A stretch of DNA of 64,000 nucleotides from an uncultured Oscillospiraceae bacterium (GCA_904397845.1 CAJFOX010000024.1:1-64000); one strand, 5' to 3'; shown: positions 18,208 to 28,189, numbered from the stretch's first letter. Notes: generated from the letters alone by a model not told the origin. Program-made: numbers and translations.

Positions 18208-20427
18208 ATGAAATACAATCAAAAATCAAAAAAGAAGGACAGCCGGCCGCGCAGCTCTGGAAAAAAGCCGATGATCCGGCCGGATTTTCAAAAGGAAATC
18301 GTCCGCGTGTTAGAGCGGGCGGGAAACCGGGGTGCTTCTGCCAAATCTCTACAGGAACAGGCGGGGATCAGGCGCCATCAGACAGAAGCGTTTTTTCTGG
18401 TGCTGGCCGGTATGGTAAAAAGCGGCGCCATTCAACAAAAAAGGGGCCGCTATTATAAGGCCCGCCCGAGACAAACCGCCGAAGCGGTTATAGTAAAGGT
18501 AACCGAAGGGTTTGGATTCGCTCGACCTGACGAAGCGCAGGAGGATGTTTTTATCCCTGGCCGCTATCTGATGGGCGCCCTGCCAGGCGACCGCGTAAAA
18601 ATCACGGTGCGGCAGGGACGCGGCAATTTAAAGGAGGGCGAGGTGCTGCGTATTCTGGAGGAGGCCGATTATCATTTTACCGGAACCTTTCGGGTAGAAA
18701 ATGGGATGCCGGTGGTATACCCCGATGCGCAGATGAAAGGGCCTGTTCCCATTTATAAGAACGAAACCGGCGGTGCAAAGGAAGGAGACAAGGTTTCAGC
18801 CCGCATTGCCAAACGGGGGCGGAGACATTTTGACCACCGAGCGGCTGTGACGGCGGTGTTTGGTTCCAGCCAGCTGGCTGCGGTCTGCTGTGAGGCGATT
18901 TTGGCGGATAATGGTATCGAAAAGCAGTTTCCTTCTCAGGTGCTGGAGGAAGCAAGGCGGATACAGGAGAAAGGGATTTCCCAGCGGGAGATCGACGGAC
19001 GGTTGGACTTACGGGGGGAAATCATTTTTACCATCGACGGCGCGGATACCAAGGACATCGACGACGCCGTTTCCCTGGTTCGATTGGAGGATGGATGGGA
19101 ACTGGGCGTTCACATTGCGGACGTTAGCCATTACGTCCGTCCACGGTCTGCATTGGACGCGGAAGCGTTTGGACGCGGCACTTCGGTATATTATGCCGAT
19201 ACGGTGATTCCCATGCTGCCCAAGGAACTTTCCAATGGGATCTGTTCTTTGAATCCCCAGGAAGACCGGCTGGCCTTTTCGGCGCTGATGCACCTGGATT
19301 CGGATGGCGCCCTGAAACAGTATGCTTTTCGCAAAACGGTAATCCGCTCCCGGGTCAAGGGCGTATACAGTGAAGTCAACCGGATTTTAGACGGTACGGC
19401 AGAAGAGGAAATCCGCAAAAAATATTACGGTTTGGAACCGGTGCTGCACCAGATGAAGGAACTGTCGCAGATTCTGGCCAGCCGCCGGTCACAGCGGGGC
19501 AGTTTGGATCTGGAGTCGACTGAGGCGAAGATCCTGATAGGAGAGGATGGCCGTGTGAAGGACATCCTTCCCCGTCAAAGCGGAGAATCAGAGGGGATCA
19601 TCGAAGAATTTATGCTGGTGGCCAATGAGGCAGCGGCTTCTTTCGGCCTGGAGCGGGAGCTCCCGTTTTTGTTCCGGATCCATGAAAACCCTTCGGCGGA
19701 GAAACTGGAGGCGCTGGCTGAGCTGCTGAAAGTATTGGGCCTGGATGCGGCGCAGATCAAACCGGGGGTCAGACCTTCTGAACTGCAAAAAATCTTAAAG
19801 GCAGTCAAAGGCACCGATATGCAGATGCTGGTCAACAGCCAGTTGTTGCGGTCAATGGCAAAGGCCCGCTATTCTGAGGTCAACAAAGGGCATTTTGGAC
19901 TGGTGCTTTCTAAATATTCCCACTTTACTTCGCCCATCCGCCGTTATCCTGACTTGGTGATCCATCGGATCATGAGCGAATCGCTCAAGGGGATGGATTC
20001 CCAGGAGGCGCAACGCCGATTTGGAAAATTTGTGCAGGATGCAGCGGTTCATTCCAGTGCGGCGGAGCAGCGTGCCATGACGGTAGAGCGGAGCTGCGAG
20101 GATTGTTACAAAGCAGAATATATGACTGCCCATCTGGGAGAAAACTATGAAGGGATTGTTTCCGGTGTGATGGAGCGGGGGATTTTTGTGGAACTGCCCA
20201 ACACGGTGGAAGGGATGATCCGTATTTCCGAAATGCCGGGCCATTTTGAATACGACGGTAAAATCGAGGTGAAAGACCGGGACAGCGGCCGGCGATTCCG
20301 GATTGGCGACCGCATCCGGGTCAAGGTGGCCGGTGCGGACGTTTCCTCCGGAAATGTAGACTTTGTGCTGGAAGAGTCCTTCACCGGAAAGAAAAACGAA
20401 AAATCGACGAAAAAGCCCTCTGCCTGA
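18208..20427 (+). CDS. rnr: Ribonuclease R
   Basis: A 739-residue 3'-5' exoribonuclease that degrades structured RNA. Seen: a basic lysine-rich N-terminus, a winged-helix segment (EIVRVLERAGNRGAS), a cold-shock domain with GFGFARPDEAQEDVFIP, and the RNB catalytic domain with the aspartate cluster TIDGADTKDIDDAVSL and HIADVSHYV. A C-terminal S1 domain (YEGIVSGVMERGIFVELP) follows. ATG 18208 is preferred because AAAGGA precedes it by 6 bases; an in-frame ATG at 18175 lies too close to a purine-rich stretch. The gene ends inside a hairpin that may serve as its terminator. Confidence 0.94.
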   Translation: MKYNQKSKKKDSRPRSSGKKPMIRPDFQKEIVRVLERAGNRGASAKSLQEQAGIRRHQTEAFFLVLAGMVKSGAIQQKRGRYYKARPRQTAEAVIVKVTEGFGFARPDEAQEDVFIPGRYLMGALPGDRVKITVRQGRGNLKEGEVLRILEEADYHFTGTFRVENGMPVVYPDAQMKGPVPIYKNETGGAKEGDKVSARIAKRGRRHFDHRAAVTAVFGSSQLAAVCCEAILADNGIEKQFPSQVLEEARRIQEKGISQREIDGRLDLRGEIIFTIDGADTKDIDDAVSLVRLEDGWELGVHIADVSHYVRPRSALDAEAFGRGTSVYYADTVIPMLPKELSNGICSLNPQEDRLAFSALMHLDSDGALKQYAFRKTVIRSRVKGVYSEVNRILDGTAEEEIRKKYYGLEPVLHQMKELSQILASRRSQRGSLDLESTEAKILIGEDGRVKDILPRQSGESEGIIEEFMLVANEAAASFGLERELPFLFRIHENPSAEKLEALAELLKVLGLDAAQIKPGVRPSELQKILKAVKGTDMQMLVNSQLLRSMAKARYSEVNKGHFGLVLSKYSHFTSPIRRYPDLVIHRIMSESLKGMDSQEAQRRFGKFVQDAAVHSSAAEQRAMTVERSCEDCYKAEYMTAHLGENYEGIVSGVMERGIFVELPNTVEGMIRISEMPGHFEYDGKIEVKDRDSGRRFRIGDRIRVKVAGADVSSGNVDFVLEESFTGKKNEKSTKKPSA

Positions 20428-20446
20428 TGATTTGGCAGGGGGCTTT
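20411..20446 (+). terminator. Hairpin overlapping the rnr stop codon
   Basis: AAAGCCCTCTGCC pairs with GGCAGGGGGCTTT across the TGA stop of rnr. The T-run is short. It lies between convergent genes and could serve both. Confidence 0.5.
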
Positions 20447-20459
20447 GAGAACAGAAAGC

Positions 20460-20642
20460 TTATTTTAAAAGGGTTCCACAGGGAGCGCCGTGTCGGTCGG
20501 TATAACCTTCCTTATGCGAGCAGTTTGTCTGATTCAGGCATTGTTCCTGACGATTGCCGTCATTATCCCACCAGATCTCAACCGGAACATTTTTCTGCTG
20601 GGCGGGGCAATAGCGCTCCCCCACAGTGCCAAAGTTTTTCAT
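20460..20642 (-). CDS. Small cysteine-rich protein of unknown function
   Basis: A 60-residue protein I do not recognise. Seen: four cysteines spaced CPAQQ...QCLNQTNC...APC (Cys12, Cys35, Cys41 and Cys55), a mostly polar sequence, no signal peptide or membrane helix. The spacing could fit a small zinc-binding fold. The start ATG 20642 has a strong GGGAGG seven bases upstream, which is the main reason for calling it. It points toward rnr and shares the hairpin at 20411-20446. Its frame codes on the strand opposite its neighbours. Function unknown. Confidence 0.6.
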   Translation of the reverse strand: MKNFGTVGERYCPAQQKNVPVEIWWDNDGNRQEQCLNQTNCSHKEGYTDRHGAPCGTLLK

Positions 20643-20776
20643 ATCATTTCCTCCCCATCAGAATTTATCTATAGTATGTGCCGGAACTTGCCGGATAACC
20701 GCTTGGGAATTTGTATAAAAGCTGGCATAAATGCCCAAGCTTTCCGCATAGACTTTTTTTGAAAGGCGGAAAAGAT

Positions 20777-21058
20777 ATGGAGGGTATTTTAAAAAATATT
20801 AAGCTGTTCGCCAAGGAAAAAGAAGATCGGGAGGCGATGGAGCAGTACCGGGGGCTTTTGCGGGATCTGGAGCTTTTGCGCGCGCAGATTGAGCGGGTCG
20901 ACTCGAATTTTAATATGACTACCGATGAGGACTTGGTAGAGAGCTATATTTATGAATCCAATGCGCTTGCCGCCCGGTATCGTTTTTTGCTGCGGGAGGC
21001 AAAGGAACAAAAATCCCGTTTGGGAAACCAGGAATTCCCCGTCGGGATAACGGAGTGA
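20777..21058 (+). CDS. yaaL: YaaL family protein (DUF2508)
   Basis: A 93-residue, highly charged, helical protein (KLFAKEKEDREAMEQYRGLLRDLELLRAQIERVD..., read in pieces) matching the size and style of YaaL/DUF2508 proteins. These are commonly encoded directly before bofA in Bacillota, as here with a 6-base gap. No catalytic motif is seen; the function is not established. The start is ATG 20777, where the protein begins MEGILKNIKLF. The frame is open 22 codons upstream but without a ribosome site. The recR gene that often precedes this pair is absent. Confidence 0.7.
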   Translation: MEGILKNIKLFAKEKEDREAMEQYRGLLRDLELLRAQIERVDSNFNMTTDEDLVESYIYESNALAARYRFLLREAKEQKSRLGNQEFPVGITE

Positions 21059-21064
21059 TGAAAA

Positions 21065-21310
21065 ATGCTGACATGGGTTGCATGCTGCCTGGGAATTTTG
21101 ATGTGTATTTTGTTTGTAAAAACGGGAAGGCCGGTTCGCTGCCTTCTGACCAGTACCATAGGTGGTGGGCTTAGTTTTTGGATTTTGAACCTGCTTTCAG
21201 GATTGACAGGCGTTGCCCTGTCCCTGAACCTCGCATCCGTGCTTTCAGCCGTCCTGTTGGGGGCGCCTGGAGTTTGCTCCTTATGGCTATTGAAGTTTTT
21301 GTGGAAATAA
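21065..21310 (+). CDS. bofA: BofA family pro-sigma-K processing inhibitor
   Basis: An 81-residue protein with three hydrophobic segments (residues ~3-18, ~31-50, ~52-77). The C-terminal part GLTGVALSLNLASVLSAVLLGAPGVCSLWLLK, read in pieces, carries the conserved BofA pattern of a small-residue helix ending in LGxPGV. In Bacillus BofA holds the SpoIVFB protease inactive in the outer forespore membrane until the sigma-K checkpoint. Its presence suggests a spore-forming lineage. It is directly behind yaaL and closed by the symmetric terminator at 21358-21392. Confidence 0.8.
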   Translation: MLTWVACCLGILMCILFVKTGRPVRCLLTSTIGGGLSFWILNLLSGLTGVALSLNLASVLSAVLLGAPGVCSLWLLKFLWK

Positions 21311-21357
21311 AACGGAAAAAGGCATCTAAGAATAAACAGACAAAGCGTCGCATACGC

Positions 21358-21392
21358 AAAAAGCATATGCCGAACAACGGCATATGCTTTTT
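21358..21392 (+). terminator. Symmetric intrinsic terminator after bofA
   Basis: A 15-bp perfect stem AAAAAGCATATGCCG / CGGCATATGCTTTTT with a 5-base loop. It has T-runs on both strands and so may be bidirectional. Confidence 0.85.
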
Positions 21393-21484
21393 GTTGACAT
21401 TCCCACTTTTGGGGAGCGGTGCGCAGGGCAGGCCGGAAAGCTTCGGACTTGTTTTGTTCAGCGCCGTCAGAAAAAGGCAAAATC

Positions 21485-21517
21485 AAAAAATCCCTGCATT
21501 CTTTGGCAGGGATTTTT
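21485..21517 (-). terminator. Intrinsic terminator of the RNase P RNA gene
   Basis: On the minus strand ATCCCTGCC is followed by a short loop and GCAGGGAT plus a T-run, directly after the mature RNA 3' end. Confidence 0.8.
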
Positions 21518-21520
21518 GTG

Positions 21521-21868
21521 TCTGTACGACCAGGCATATAAGCCGGGTTCTGTTTCAAACAGCAATCTTTCTGGTCCCCTCGTCGCCGAGAGGTTCAAGC
21601 CACCTGGACGAGGCCCGCCGGGCAAGCGGTATCTCCTCTTTGCGGTGTTGCTTCGGATAGGGTTTACACAGCCGCATGGTCTCCCACACGCTGGTGAGCT
21701 CTTACCTCGCCTTTCCATCCTTACCGTTCAAAAACGGCGGTTTTTTTCTGTTGCACTTTCCCTAGAGTCGCCTCCGGCTGCCGTTAGCAGCTATCCCTGC
21801 CCTATGAAGCCCGGACTTTCCTCATACGCGGCCTTTCGGCGCTGCGCACGCTGCTGTTCTGCCTGCTC
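21521..21868 (-). ncRNA. rnpB: RNase P RNA component, bacterial type A
   Basis: About 350 bases encode the catalytic RNA that removes tRNA 5' leaders. Seen on the minus strand: the universally conserved GAGGAAAGTCCGGGC near the 5' end, then CAGGGATAGCTG and AGGGAAAGTGCAACAGAAA, then GGTAAGAGCTCACC (P10-P11 region). The 3' part ends AACAGAACCCGGCTTAT. The 5' GCAGGC and 3' GCCTG pair as helix P1, which sets the ends within a few bases. The architecture is the ancestral type A, not the Bacillus type B. The 5' end lies only about 17 bases after the stop codon of the zinc-ribbon/TM2 gene, and no separate promoter is obvious. Confidence 0.93.
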
Positions 21869-21885
21869 GCAGAAAAACGGAAACG

Positions 21886-22413
21886 TTATTGCTGCAGCGG
21901 CATTCCGTTGCCATCCACATTGATGCTTCCAGTCAGAAGCATGACGCCCTCGATAAAGCCCCAGATGCCAGAGACAAAGCTTAAAATACCGCAGGACAGC
22001 AAAGTCAGACAAAGCTGGATCACCGCTTTGGTCGTGTATCCCAGATAGAAGTTATGTACGCCGAAAGCACCGAGGAAAATGCCCAACAGACCTGCTGCCA
22101 TTTTGGATTTTAGCGGAGTGCCGACAGGCGGATAGGCCGGCGGCCGATAACCCTGGCCGGATGCCTGATAGCTGGGATCCGCCCCCGGGTACGCCTGATT
22201 TTGATAGGCCTGCTGCGAAGGATCCTGATAATAGGTTTGCTGCGCCTGTTCCGGTGCAAACTGGCAGCCGCAGTGGGAACAGAATACTGCGCCGGGCTGA
22301 CATTCTGCACCACAGTTGGCGCAATAGGTGCTGCCGGAACCGGCGGATACGCCGCAGGAAGGACAGACCGGTGCGTCAGAATTCATTTCAGCGCCGCAAT
22401 GTCTACAATACAT
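21886..22413 (-). CDS. Double zinc-ribbon TM2-domain membrane protein
   Basis: A 175-residue protein. Seen: an N-terminal zinc ribbon MYCRHCGAEM...VCPSCG, a second one YCANCGAEC...FCSHCG, and a Gln/Tyr/Pro-rich linker (residues ~50-95). The C-terminal TM2 domain has two hydrophobic helices around GIFLGAFGVHNFYLGYTTKA and SFVSGIWGFIEGVMLLTG. Proteins of this build are common in Clostridia; their function is not known. The start is ATG 22413 behind AAAGGAG; a GTG three codons earlier falls in the ribosome site. The RNase P RNA follows at once, suggesting readthrough transcription. Confidence 0.85.
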   Translation of the reverse strand: MYCRHCGAEMNSDAPVCPSCGVSAGSGSTYCANCGAECQPGAVFCSHCGCQFAPEQAQQTYYQDPSQQAYQNQAYPGADPSYQASGQGYRPPAYPPVGTPLKSKMAAGLLGIFLGAFGVHNFYLGYTTKAVIQLCLTLLSCGILSFVSGIWGFIEGVMLLTGSINVDGNGMPLQQ

Positions 22414-22603
22414 ATGGAACACTCCTTTGAAAGGTTTCTGAACAAATAACGAAGTAATCAGGTCAAAGCCTTTATTTCCTAATCAGAATAACATATTTTT
22501 AGGGGTTTGGCTAGCCACTTCTGCAAAAATTTATCTTTTTCTGGCGTGGAAATGATAGGAAATTTGGCGAGAGAGTATACAGGATTTCCGGATTTTTGCA
22601 TGA

Positions 22604-24073
<1,470 letters not shown>

Positions 24074-24095
24074 GTTTGTTTGTTTCAAAAATGCA

Positions 24096-24157
24096 GCGCG
24101 GTGTGAATGGTTCGGCGGGCTTAGGCCGTATTTTTCCACACCGCGCCTTTTTTTCTT
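24096..24157 (+). terminator. Intrinsic terminator after gdhA
   Basis: GCGCGGTGTG (24096-24105) pairs with CACACCGCGC (24137-24146), followed by CTTTTTTTC. The loop of about 31 bases is long. Confidence 0.75.
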
Positions 24158-24224
24158 TTGAAGATCCCGGCAGATATGAACAAAAACAGCTACTGGCGCA
24201 CAATCCTTTTTGGAGGGAAAACAC

Positions 24225-24253
24225 TTGTATCCTGCGCGTTAAAGTGCTAAAAT
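24225..24253 (+). promoter_or_regulatory. Sigma-A promoter of ilvE
   Basis: TTGTAT (24225-24230), 17 bases, TAAAAT (24248-24253). The -10 overlaps an upstream in-frame ATG at 24252, which rules that codon out as the start of ilvE. Confidence 0.6.
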
Positions 24254-24314
24254 GAAACACATATTGAAAAGCTTGACAGCCCAAAGAATCAATGAAAAAA
24301 GGTGTGAATCAAAG

Positions 24315-25388
24315 ATGAGTGAAATCAAGATTGTGCGCACGGCTGCACCGAAAGAGAAGCCGCAGGATGAGGCAAAACTGGGATTTGGCGCCGTTACTAC
24401 CGATCACATGTTTATTATGGACTATACCGAGGGAAAGGGATGGCATGATCCCAGAATCATACCTTATGGCCCCATTGAACTGGATCCTTTTGCCAAATGC
24501 CTCCACTATGGTCAGGAGGTGTTTGAAGGGTTGAAGGCTTACCGGGGAGACGAAGGCCAGATTTTGCTGTTTCGCCCGGAAGAAAACTTCAAACGCATCA
24601 ACCGTTCCAATGACCGGATGTGCATTCCACAGCTGGATGAAGCGCTTTGTTTGGAAGCTCTGAAGAAATTGGTGGAGCTGGACAAAGATTGGGTTCCCCA
24701 TGCGGAGGGCACCTCTTTGTATATCCGCCCGTTTATCATTGCCACTGAGCCAAAGCTGGGCACCGATTCTTCCCAAACCTACCTGTTTTTAATTGTACTG
24801 TCTCCTTCTGGAGCCTATTATCCCCAGGGCTTTAATCCGGTTAAAATCTATGTGGAAACCAAGTATGTCCGCGCGGTCCGCGGCGGCATGGGAGAGGCTA
24901 AGACCGGCGGTAACTACGCCTGTTCGTTAAAAGGACAGGAGATTGCCCATGAACAAGGTTATTCCCAGGTTCTGTGGCTGGACGGTGTGGAACGCAAATA
25001 TATTGAAGAGGTTGGCGCGATGAACGTGTTTTTCGTCATTGGAGACGAGATTGTAACGCCGATGCTCACGGGCAGCATCCTGCCTGGTATCACTCGCAAA
25101 TCCTGTATCGAGCTATTGAAAAGCTGGGGATATCAAGTTAGCGAGCGGCGCCTGTCAGTAGATGAGCTGTTGCAGGCGGGAAAGGATGGCCGTTTGAAAG
25201 AGGCGTTTGGCAGCGGTACGGCGGCGGTGATTTCCCCCATCGGCGAGCTGAAAATCAACGAACATGTCCTGCAGCTGAGCGGCGGCAAAATCGGCCCGAT
25301 TTCCCAAAAACTGTATGACCAGCTGACTGGCATCCAGTGGGGGCGCATCCCCGGTCCGGAAGGCTGGAGCGTTAAGGTCTGCGATTGA
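24315..25388 (+). CDS. ilvE: Branched-chain amino acid aminotransferase
   Basis: A 357-residue PLP enzyme of fold type IV, last step of leucine, isoleucine and valine synthesis. Seen: HYGQEVFEGLKAYRG, RPEENFKRINRSNDRM, the PLP lysine in GEAKTGGNYACSL, LWLDGVERKYIEEVGAMN, and the phosphate-binding PMLTGSILPGITRKS. It resembles the longer BCAT group (about 340-360 residues), not the 300-residue Escherichia coli type. The start ATG 24315 begins MSEIKIVRT; the frame opens at 24252, but that codon lies in the promoter. The ribosome site (AAAGGTG) is weakly spaced. The terminator at 25443-25472 follows. Confidence 0.94.
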   Translation: MSEIKIVRTAAPKEKPQDEAKLGFGAVTTDHMFIMDYTEGKGWHDPRIIPYGPIELDPFAKCLHYGQEVFEGLKAYRGDEGQILLFRPEENFKRINRSNDRMCIPQLDEALCLEALKKLVELDKDWVPHAEGTSLYIRPFIIATEPKLGTDSSQTYLFLIVLSPSGAYYPQGFNPVKIYVETKYVRAVRGGMGEAKTGGNYACSLKGQEIAHEQGYSQVLWLDGVERKYIEEVGAMNVFFVIGDEIVTPMLTGSILPGITRKSCIELLKSWGYQVSERRLSVDELLQAGKDGRLKEAFGSGTAAVISPIGELKINEHVLQLSGGKIGPISQKLYDQLTGIQWGRIPGPEGWSVKVCD

Positions 25389-25442
25389 CATGCGGCAATC
25401 GCGACTGCGCAAAAAGGTGAGAAAACAAAATTTGCCTGATTT

Positions 25443-25472
25443 CAAAGGCGGCTGCTTCCAGCCGCCTTTTTG
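25443..25472 (+). terminator. Intrinsic terminator after ilvE
   Basis: AAAGGCGGCTG and CAGCCGCCTTTTT form a strong hairpin with a T-run, just upstream of the RluA-type gene. Confidence 0.85.
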
Positions 25473-25488
25473 TATGGAAAAAGGGGGA

Positions 25489-26391
25489 ATGGACTTGGGC
25501 GAGCTTGTCTTTGAGGTTCCGGCTCCATTTGACGGATGCACAGCCAACGATTTTCTGCGCCGGGGAAAAGGGGTTTCCTCCCGGCTGATCAAAACCTTAA
25601 AAAAGCTGGATCCGCCCTGGGGCCTGCTCCGCGGTGAAAATCTGCTCCGCACGATTGATTTGGTATGGGCTGGAGATCAGATCACCCTGCGCTGGCCGGA
25701 GAGGGAAACAACGGTTGTCCCACTGGCAGTACGAGTTCCGGTGTTGTATGAGGACGAATCGCTGGTTGTGTTCAACAAGCCCTGGGACATGCCCTGCCAT
25801 CCGGTGAAAAAGCATCAAAACGATACGCTGGGCAACGTATTTGCCGCATTGTGCGCCGCTCGGGGGCTGACGCTTCCCTTCCGGCCTGTCAGCCGGCTGG
25901 ATAAGGATACAACCGGTATTGTCGTGGTGGCGAAGGATCCCTACACGGCGTCCCGGCTGGCAGGCGGGATAGAAAAAGAATATCTGGCGATTCTCTGTGG
26001 ATGCCCCAGGCAGCGTTCCGGCACCATCGACGCGCCGATTCGCCGGACCAGCCCCACGCATATTCTGCGCGAGGTCTCCCCAGATGGTCAGCGTGCAGTG
26101 ACGCATTACGAGATTCTCGCCGAGGGAAATGGGTACAGCCTTGCGCGGCTTTGGCTGGAAACAGGCCGGACCCATCAGATCCGGGTGCATATGTCCTATT
26201 TGGGATACCCGCTGGCAGGCGATACTTGGTATGGCGGTGATACGAAGATGATCGGCCGCCAGGCACTGCATTGTTTTCGCTGCCATTTTCTCCACCCGAT
26301 CAGCGGAGAGCGGATTGAGCTGTCCGCGCCTTTGTATGAATCATTCAAAAAGGCAATGGAAAATGCATATATAAACGTAAATATTGGATAA
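25489..26391 (+). CDS. RluA family pseudouridine synthase
   Basis: An approximately 300-residue enzyme that isomerises uridine in rRNA or tRNA. Seen: an N-terminal S4-like region (TANDFLRRGKGVSSRLIKTLK), then the catalytic domain. This has VVFNKPWDMPCHP, the catalytic aspartate motif RPVSRLDKDTTG, LETGRTHQIRVHM, and LAGDTWYGG. The target base cannot be told; RluD-, RluC- and YhcT-like members share these motifs. The open frame continues back into ilvE's terminator, so the start must lie after it. ATG 25489 sits right behind AAGGGGGA, and TTG 25495 would have better spacing. Confidence 0.88.
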   Translation: MDLGELVFEVPAPFDGCTANDFLRRGKGVSSRLIKTLKKLDPPWGLLRGENLLRTIDLVWAGDQITLRWPERETTVVPLAVRVPVLYEDESLVVFNKPWDMPCHPVKKHQNDTLGNVFAALCAARGLTLPFRPVSRLDKDTTGIVVVAKDPYTASRLAGGIEKEYLAILCGCPRQRSGTIDAPIRRTSPTHILREVSPDGQRAVTHYEILAEGNGYSLARLWLETGRTHQIRVHMSYLGYPLAGDTWYGGDTKMIGRQALHCFRCHFLHPISGERIELSAPLYESFKKAMENAYINVNIG

Positions 26392-26416
26392 AAATGAATA
26401 ATATTTCAAAAAATGC

Positions 26417-26445
26417 TTGATTTTATGAGAAAATATGCATATAAT
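26417..26445 (+). promoter_or_regulatory. Sigma-A promoter of the amino-acid transporter genes
   Basis: TTGATT (26417-26422), 17 bases, TATAAT (26440-26445). Confidence 0.7.
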
Positions 26446-26481
26446 AAAACCATACCAAATGAATGACAGGAGAGAACGGCA

Positions 26482-27306
26482 ATGAAAAAATTAATTTCTC
26501 TGATTCTGGCGGCAATGCTGCTGCTGACATTAGTTGCCTGCAACGGCACCACAAATTCTTCTGCACCGGCAGATTCCTCCGGCTCGGCGGCGTCTTCCCA
26601 GCTGCAATCGGAAACGCCTACCCTGAACACGGTGACTCCCGGAAAGCTGACGATGGCAACAGACGCGGGGTTCGCGCCTTATGAATATGTAGAGGGAGAA
26701 AAGGTTGTGGGAATTGACGCAGACATTGCGCAGGCAATCGCCGATTATTACGGCCTGGAGCTGGTGATCCAGGACATGGATTTCACCAACGCATTGCTGG
26801 CCCCGCAGAACGGGACGGCCGACTTTGCAGCTGCGGGCGTTTCTATCACGGAAGAACGGTTGGAGACCATGGACTTCACCATCGAGTATGCAGAATCGGA
26901 CCAGGTGATCCTGGTGAGAAAAGGATTTACCGATATCCAGAGCGAAGAGGATCTGGCCAATGTAAAAATTGGAGTCCAGCAGTCAACAACTGCCGACCTG
27001 TATTGCCAGGAGATGGGCTTTGAAAGCGTAAGTGCGTACAAAAAGAATCTGGTTGCGGCGGAAGATCTGAAAAACGGGCAGATTGACTGCATGATTCTGG
27101 ACAATATGCCGGCAGAAGCCATTCTCGCCCAAAATAAAGAAGAGCTGGAGATTCTAGATCTGGTGCTGTTCACGGATGTATACGCCATGGCGGTAAAGAA
27201 GGGCAACACGGAAATGGCGGAGGCACTGAATGTCGTATTGCAGCAGCTGATTGAGGAAGGAAAAATTGAAGAATTCACCAAAACCCATACGGAAGCTTCC
27301 CTGTAG
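26482..27306 (+). CDS. Amino-acid ABC transporter substrate-binding lipoprotein
   Basis: A 274-residue secreted lipoprotein of the family 3 solute-binding proteins. Seen: a signal peptide MKKLISLILAAMLLLTLV ending in the lipobox LVAC (lipidated Cys20), a Ser/Thr-rich linker, then the binding domain. The domain has MATDAGFAPYEYVEGEKVVGIDADIAQAI (in pieces), GTADFAAAGVSITEERLETMDF, and QQSTTADLYC. The sequence fits polar amino acid or cystine binding; the ligand is not predictable. The permease follows 80 bases later, and no ATPase gene is present. The start is ATG 26482, after AGGAGAG. Confidence 0.92.
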   Translation: MKKLISLILAAMLLLTLVACNGTTNSSAPADSSGSAASSQLQSETPTLNTVTPGKLTMATDAGFAPYEYVEGEKVVGIDADIAQAIADYYGLELVIQDMDFTNALLAPQNGTADFAAAGVSITEERLETMDFTIEYAESDQVILVRKGFTDIQSEEDLANVKIGVQQSTTADLYCQEMGFESVSAYKKNLVAAEDLKNGQIDCMILDNMPAEAILAQNKEELEILDLVLFTDVYAMAVKKGNTEMAEALNVVLQQLIEEGKIEEFTKTHTEASL

Positions 27307-27386
27307 CGAAGGAAAATCCACTGCTTTGCAGGGATGGGGAAAATCCCTCCCTTGCATTGCTTTATGAAGCGAAGGGGAGTGAAGGC

Positions 27387-28085
27387 TTGCATTGGCTGAC
27401 AGAATTGGGCCATAACCTGTATCGTACTTTTATTGAAAAGGACCGTTACATAGCGTTCCTCAAGGGCATTGGTACAACGCTGGAAATTTCATTTTTCGCC
27501 GTATTGTTGGGGACGGCCATCGGCGTAATCGTGGCGGTGGTGAAGCACATGGCGAAAAAATACCGGTTTCTCCGCCCGCTGGAATGGCTGTCGGATGCCT
27601 ATGTGCTGGTGATTCGCGGAACGCCGGTCTATGTGCAGCTGCTGGTTTTGAACACGGTGGTATTAGCGTCGGTGCAGAACAAGATTCTGGTAGCGGTCAT
27701 CACCTTTGGCGTCAACTCCGGCGCCTATGTGGCGGAGATCATCCGAGCAGGCATCAACTCGGTGGACAAAGGCCAGTTTGAAGCGGGCAATTCGCTGGGA
27801 CTGGGGGACGGAACCGTCATGCAGCTTATCATCCTCCCGCAGGCGGTGCGTAATATTCTGCCGGCTTTGGGCAATGAGTTTATCACGCTGGTCAAGGAAA
27901 CCTCCATTGCCGGCACGATGGCGGTCAACGATCTGACCAAAGCGGCTGAACGGGTCGGCGGTGCCACATACGATTTATATACGCCGCTTTTGTCCATCGC
28001 GGTGATCTATTTTGTATTGGTATTCGGCATGACCCGGATCCTGAACCGGTTTGAGAGGCGGCTGGCCAAGAGCGATAATCGTTAA
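27387..28085 (+). CDS. Amino-acid ABC transporter permease
   Basis: An approximately 232-residue membrane permease of the His/Glu/Gln/Arg (HisM/GlnP) family. Seen: about five hydrophobic helices, an early TLEISFFAVLLGTAIG segment, RGTPVYVQLLVLN, and the cytoplasmic coupling loop EAGNSLGLGDGTVMQLIILPQAVRNILP (in pieces), which contacts the ATPase. TTG 27387 is the likely start, seven bases after AAGGGGAG; another in-frame TTG at 27357 has no ribosome site. A small hairpin around 27331-27350 between the binding protein and permease may lower permease expression. No ATP-binding subunit is encoded next to it. Confidence 0.9.
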   Translation: MHWLTELGHNLYRTFIEKDRYIAFLKGIGTTLEISFFAVLLGTAIGVIVAVVKHMAKKYRFLRPLEWLSDAYVLVIRGTPVYVQLLVLNTVVLASVQNKILVAVITFGVNSGAYVAEIIRAGINSVDKGQFEAGNSLGLGDGTVMQLIILPQAVRNILPALGNEFITLVKETSIAGTMAVNDLTKAAERVGGATYDLYTPLLSIAVIYFVLVFGMTRILNRFERRLAKSDNR

Positions 28086-28189
28086 AAATCCGGAAAAAGC
28101 CTTTGGCGGCCATTCCGGCCAGAAAAAAAACGATGCTGTTGATTTTCAGATGTTTGCCGCACAAGCCGCCAGCGCGCGGTTCCTTTGTG

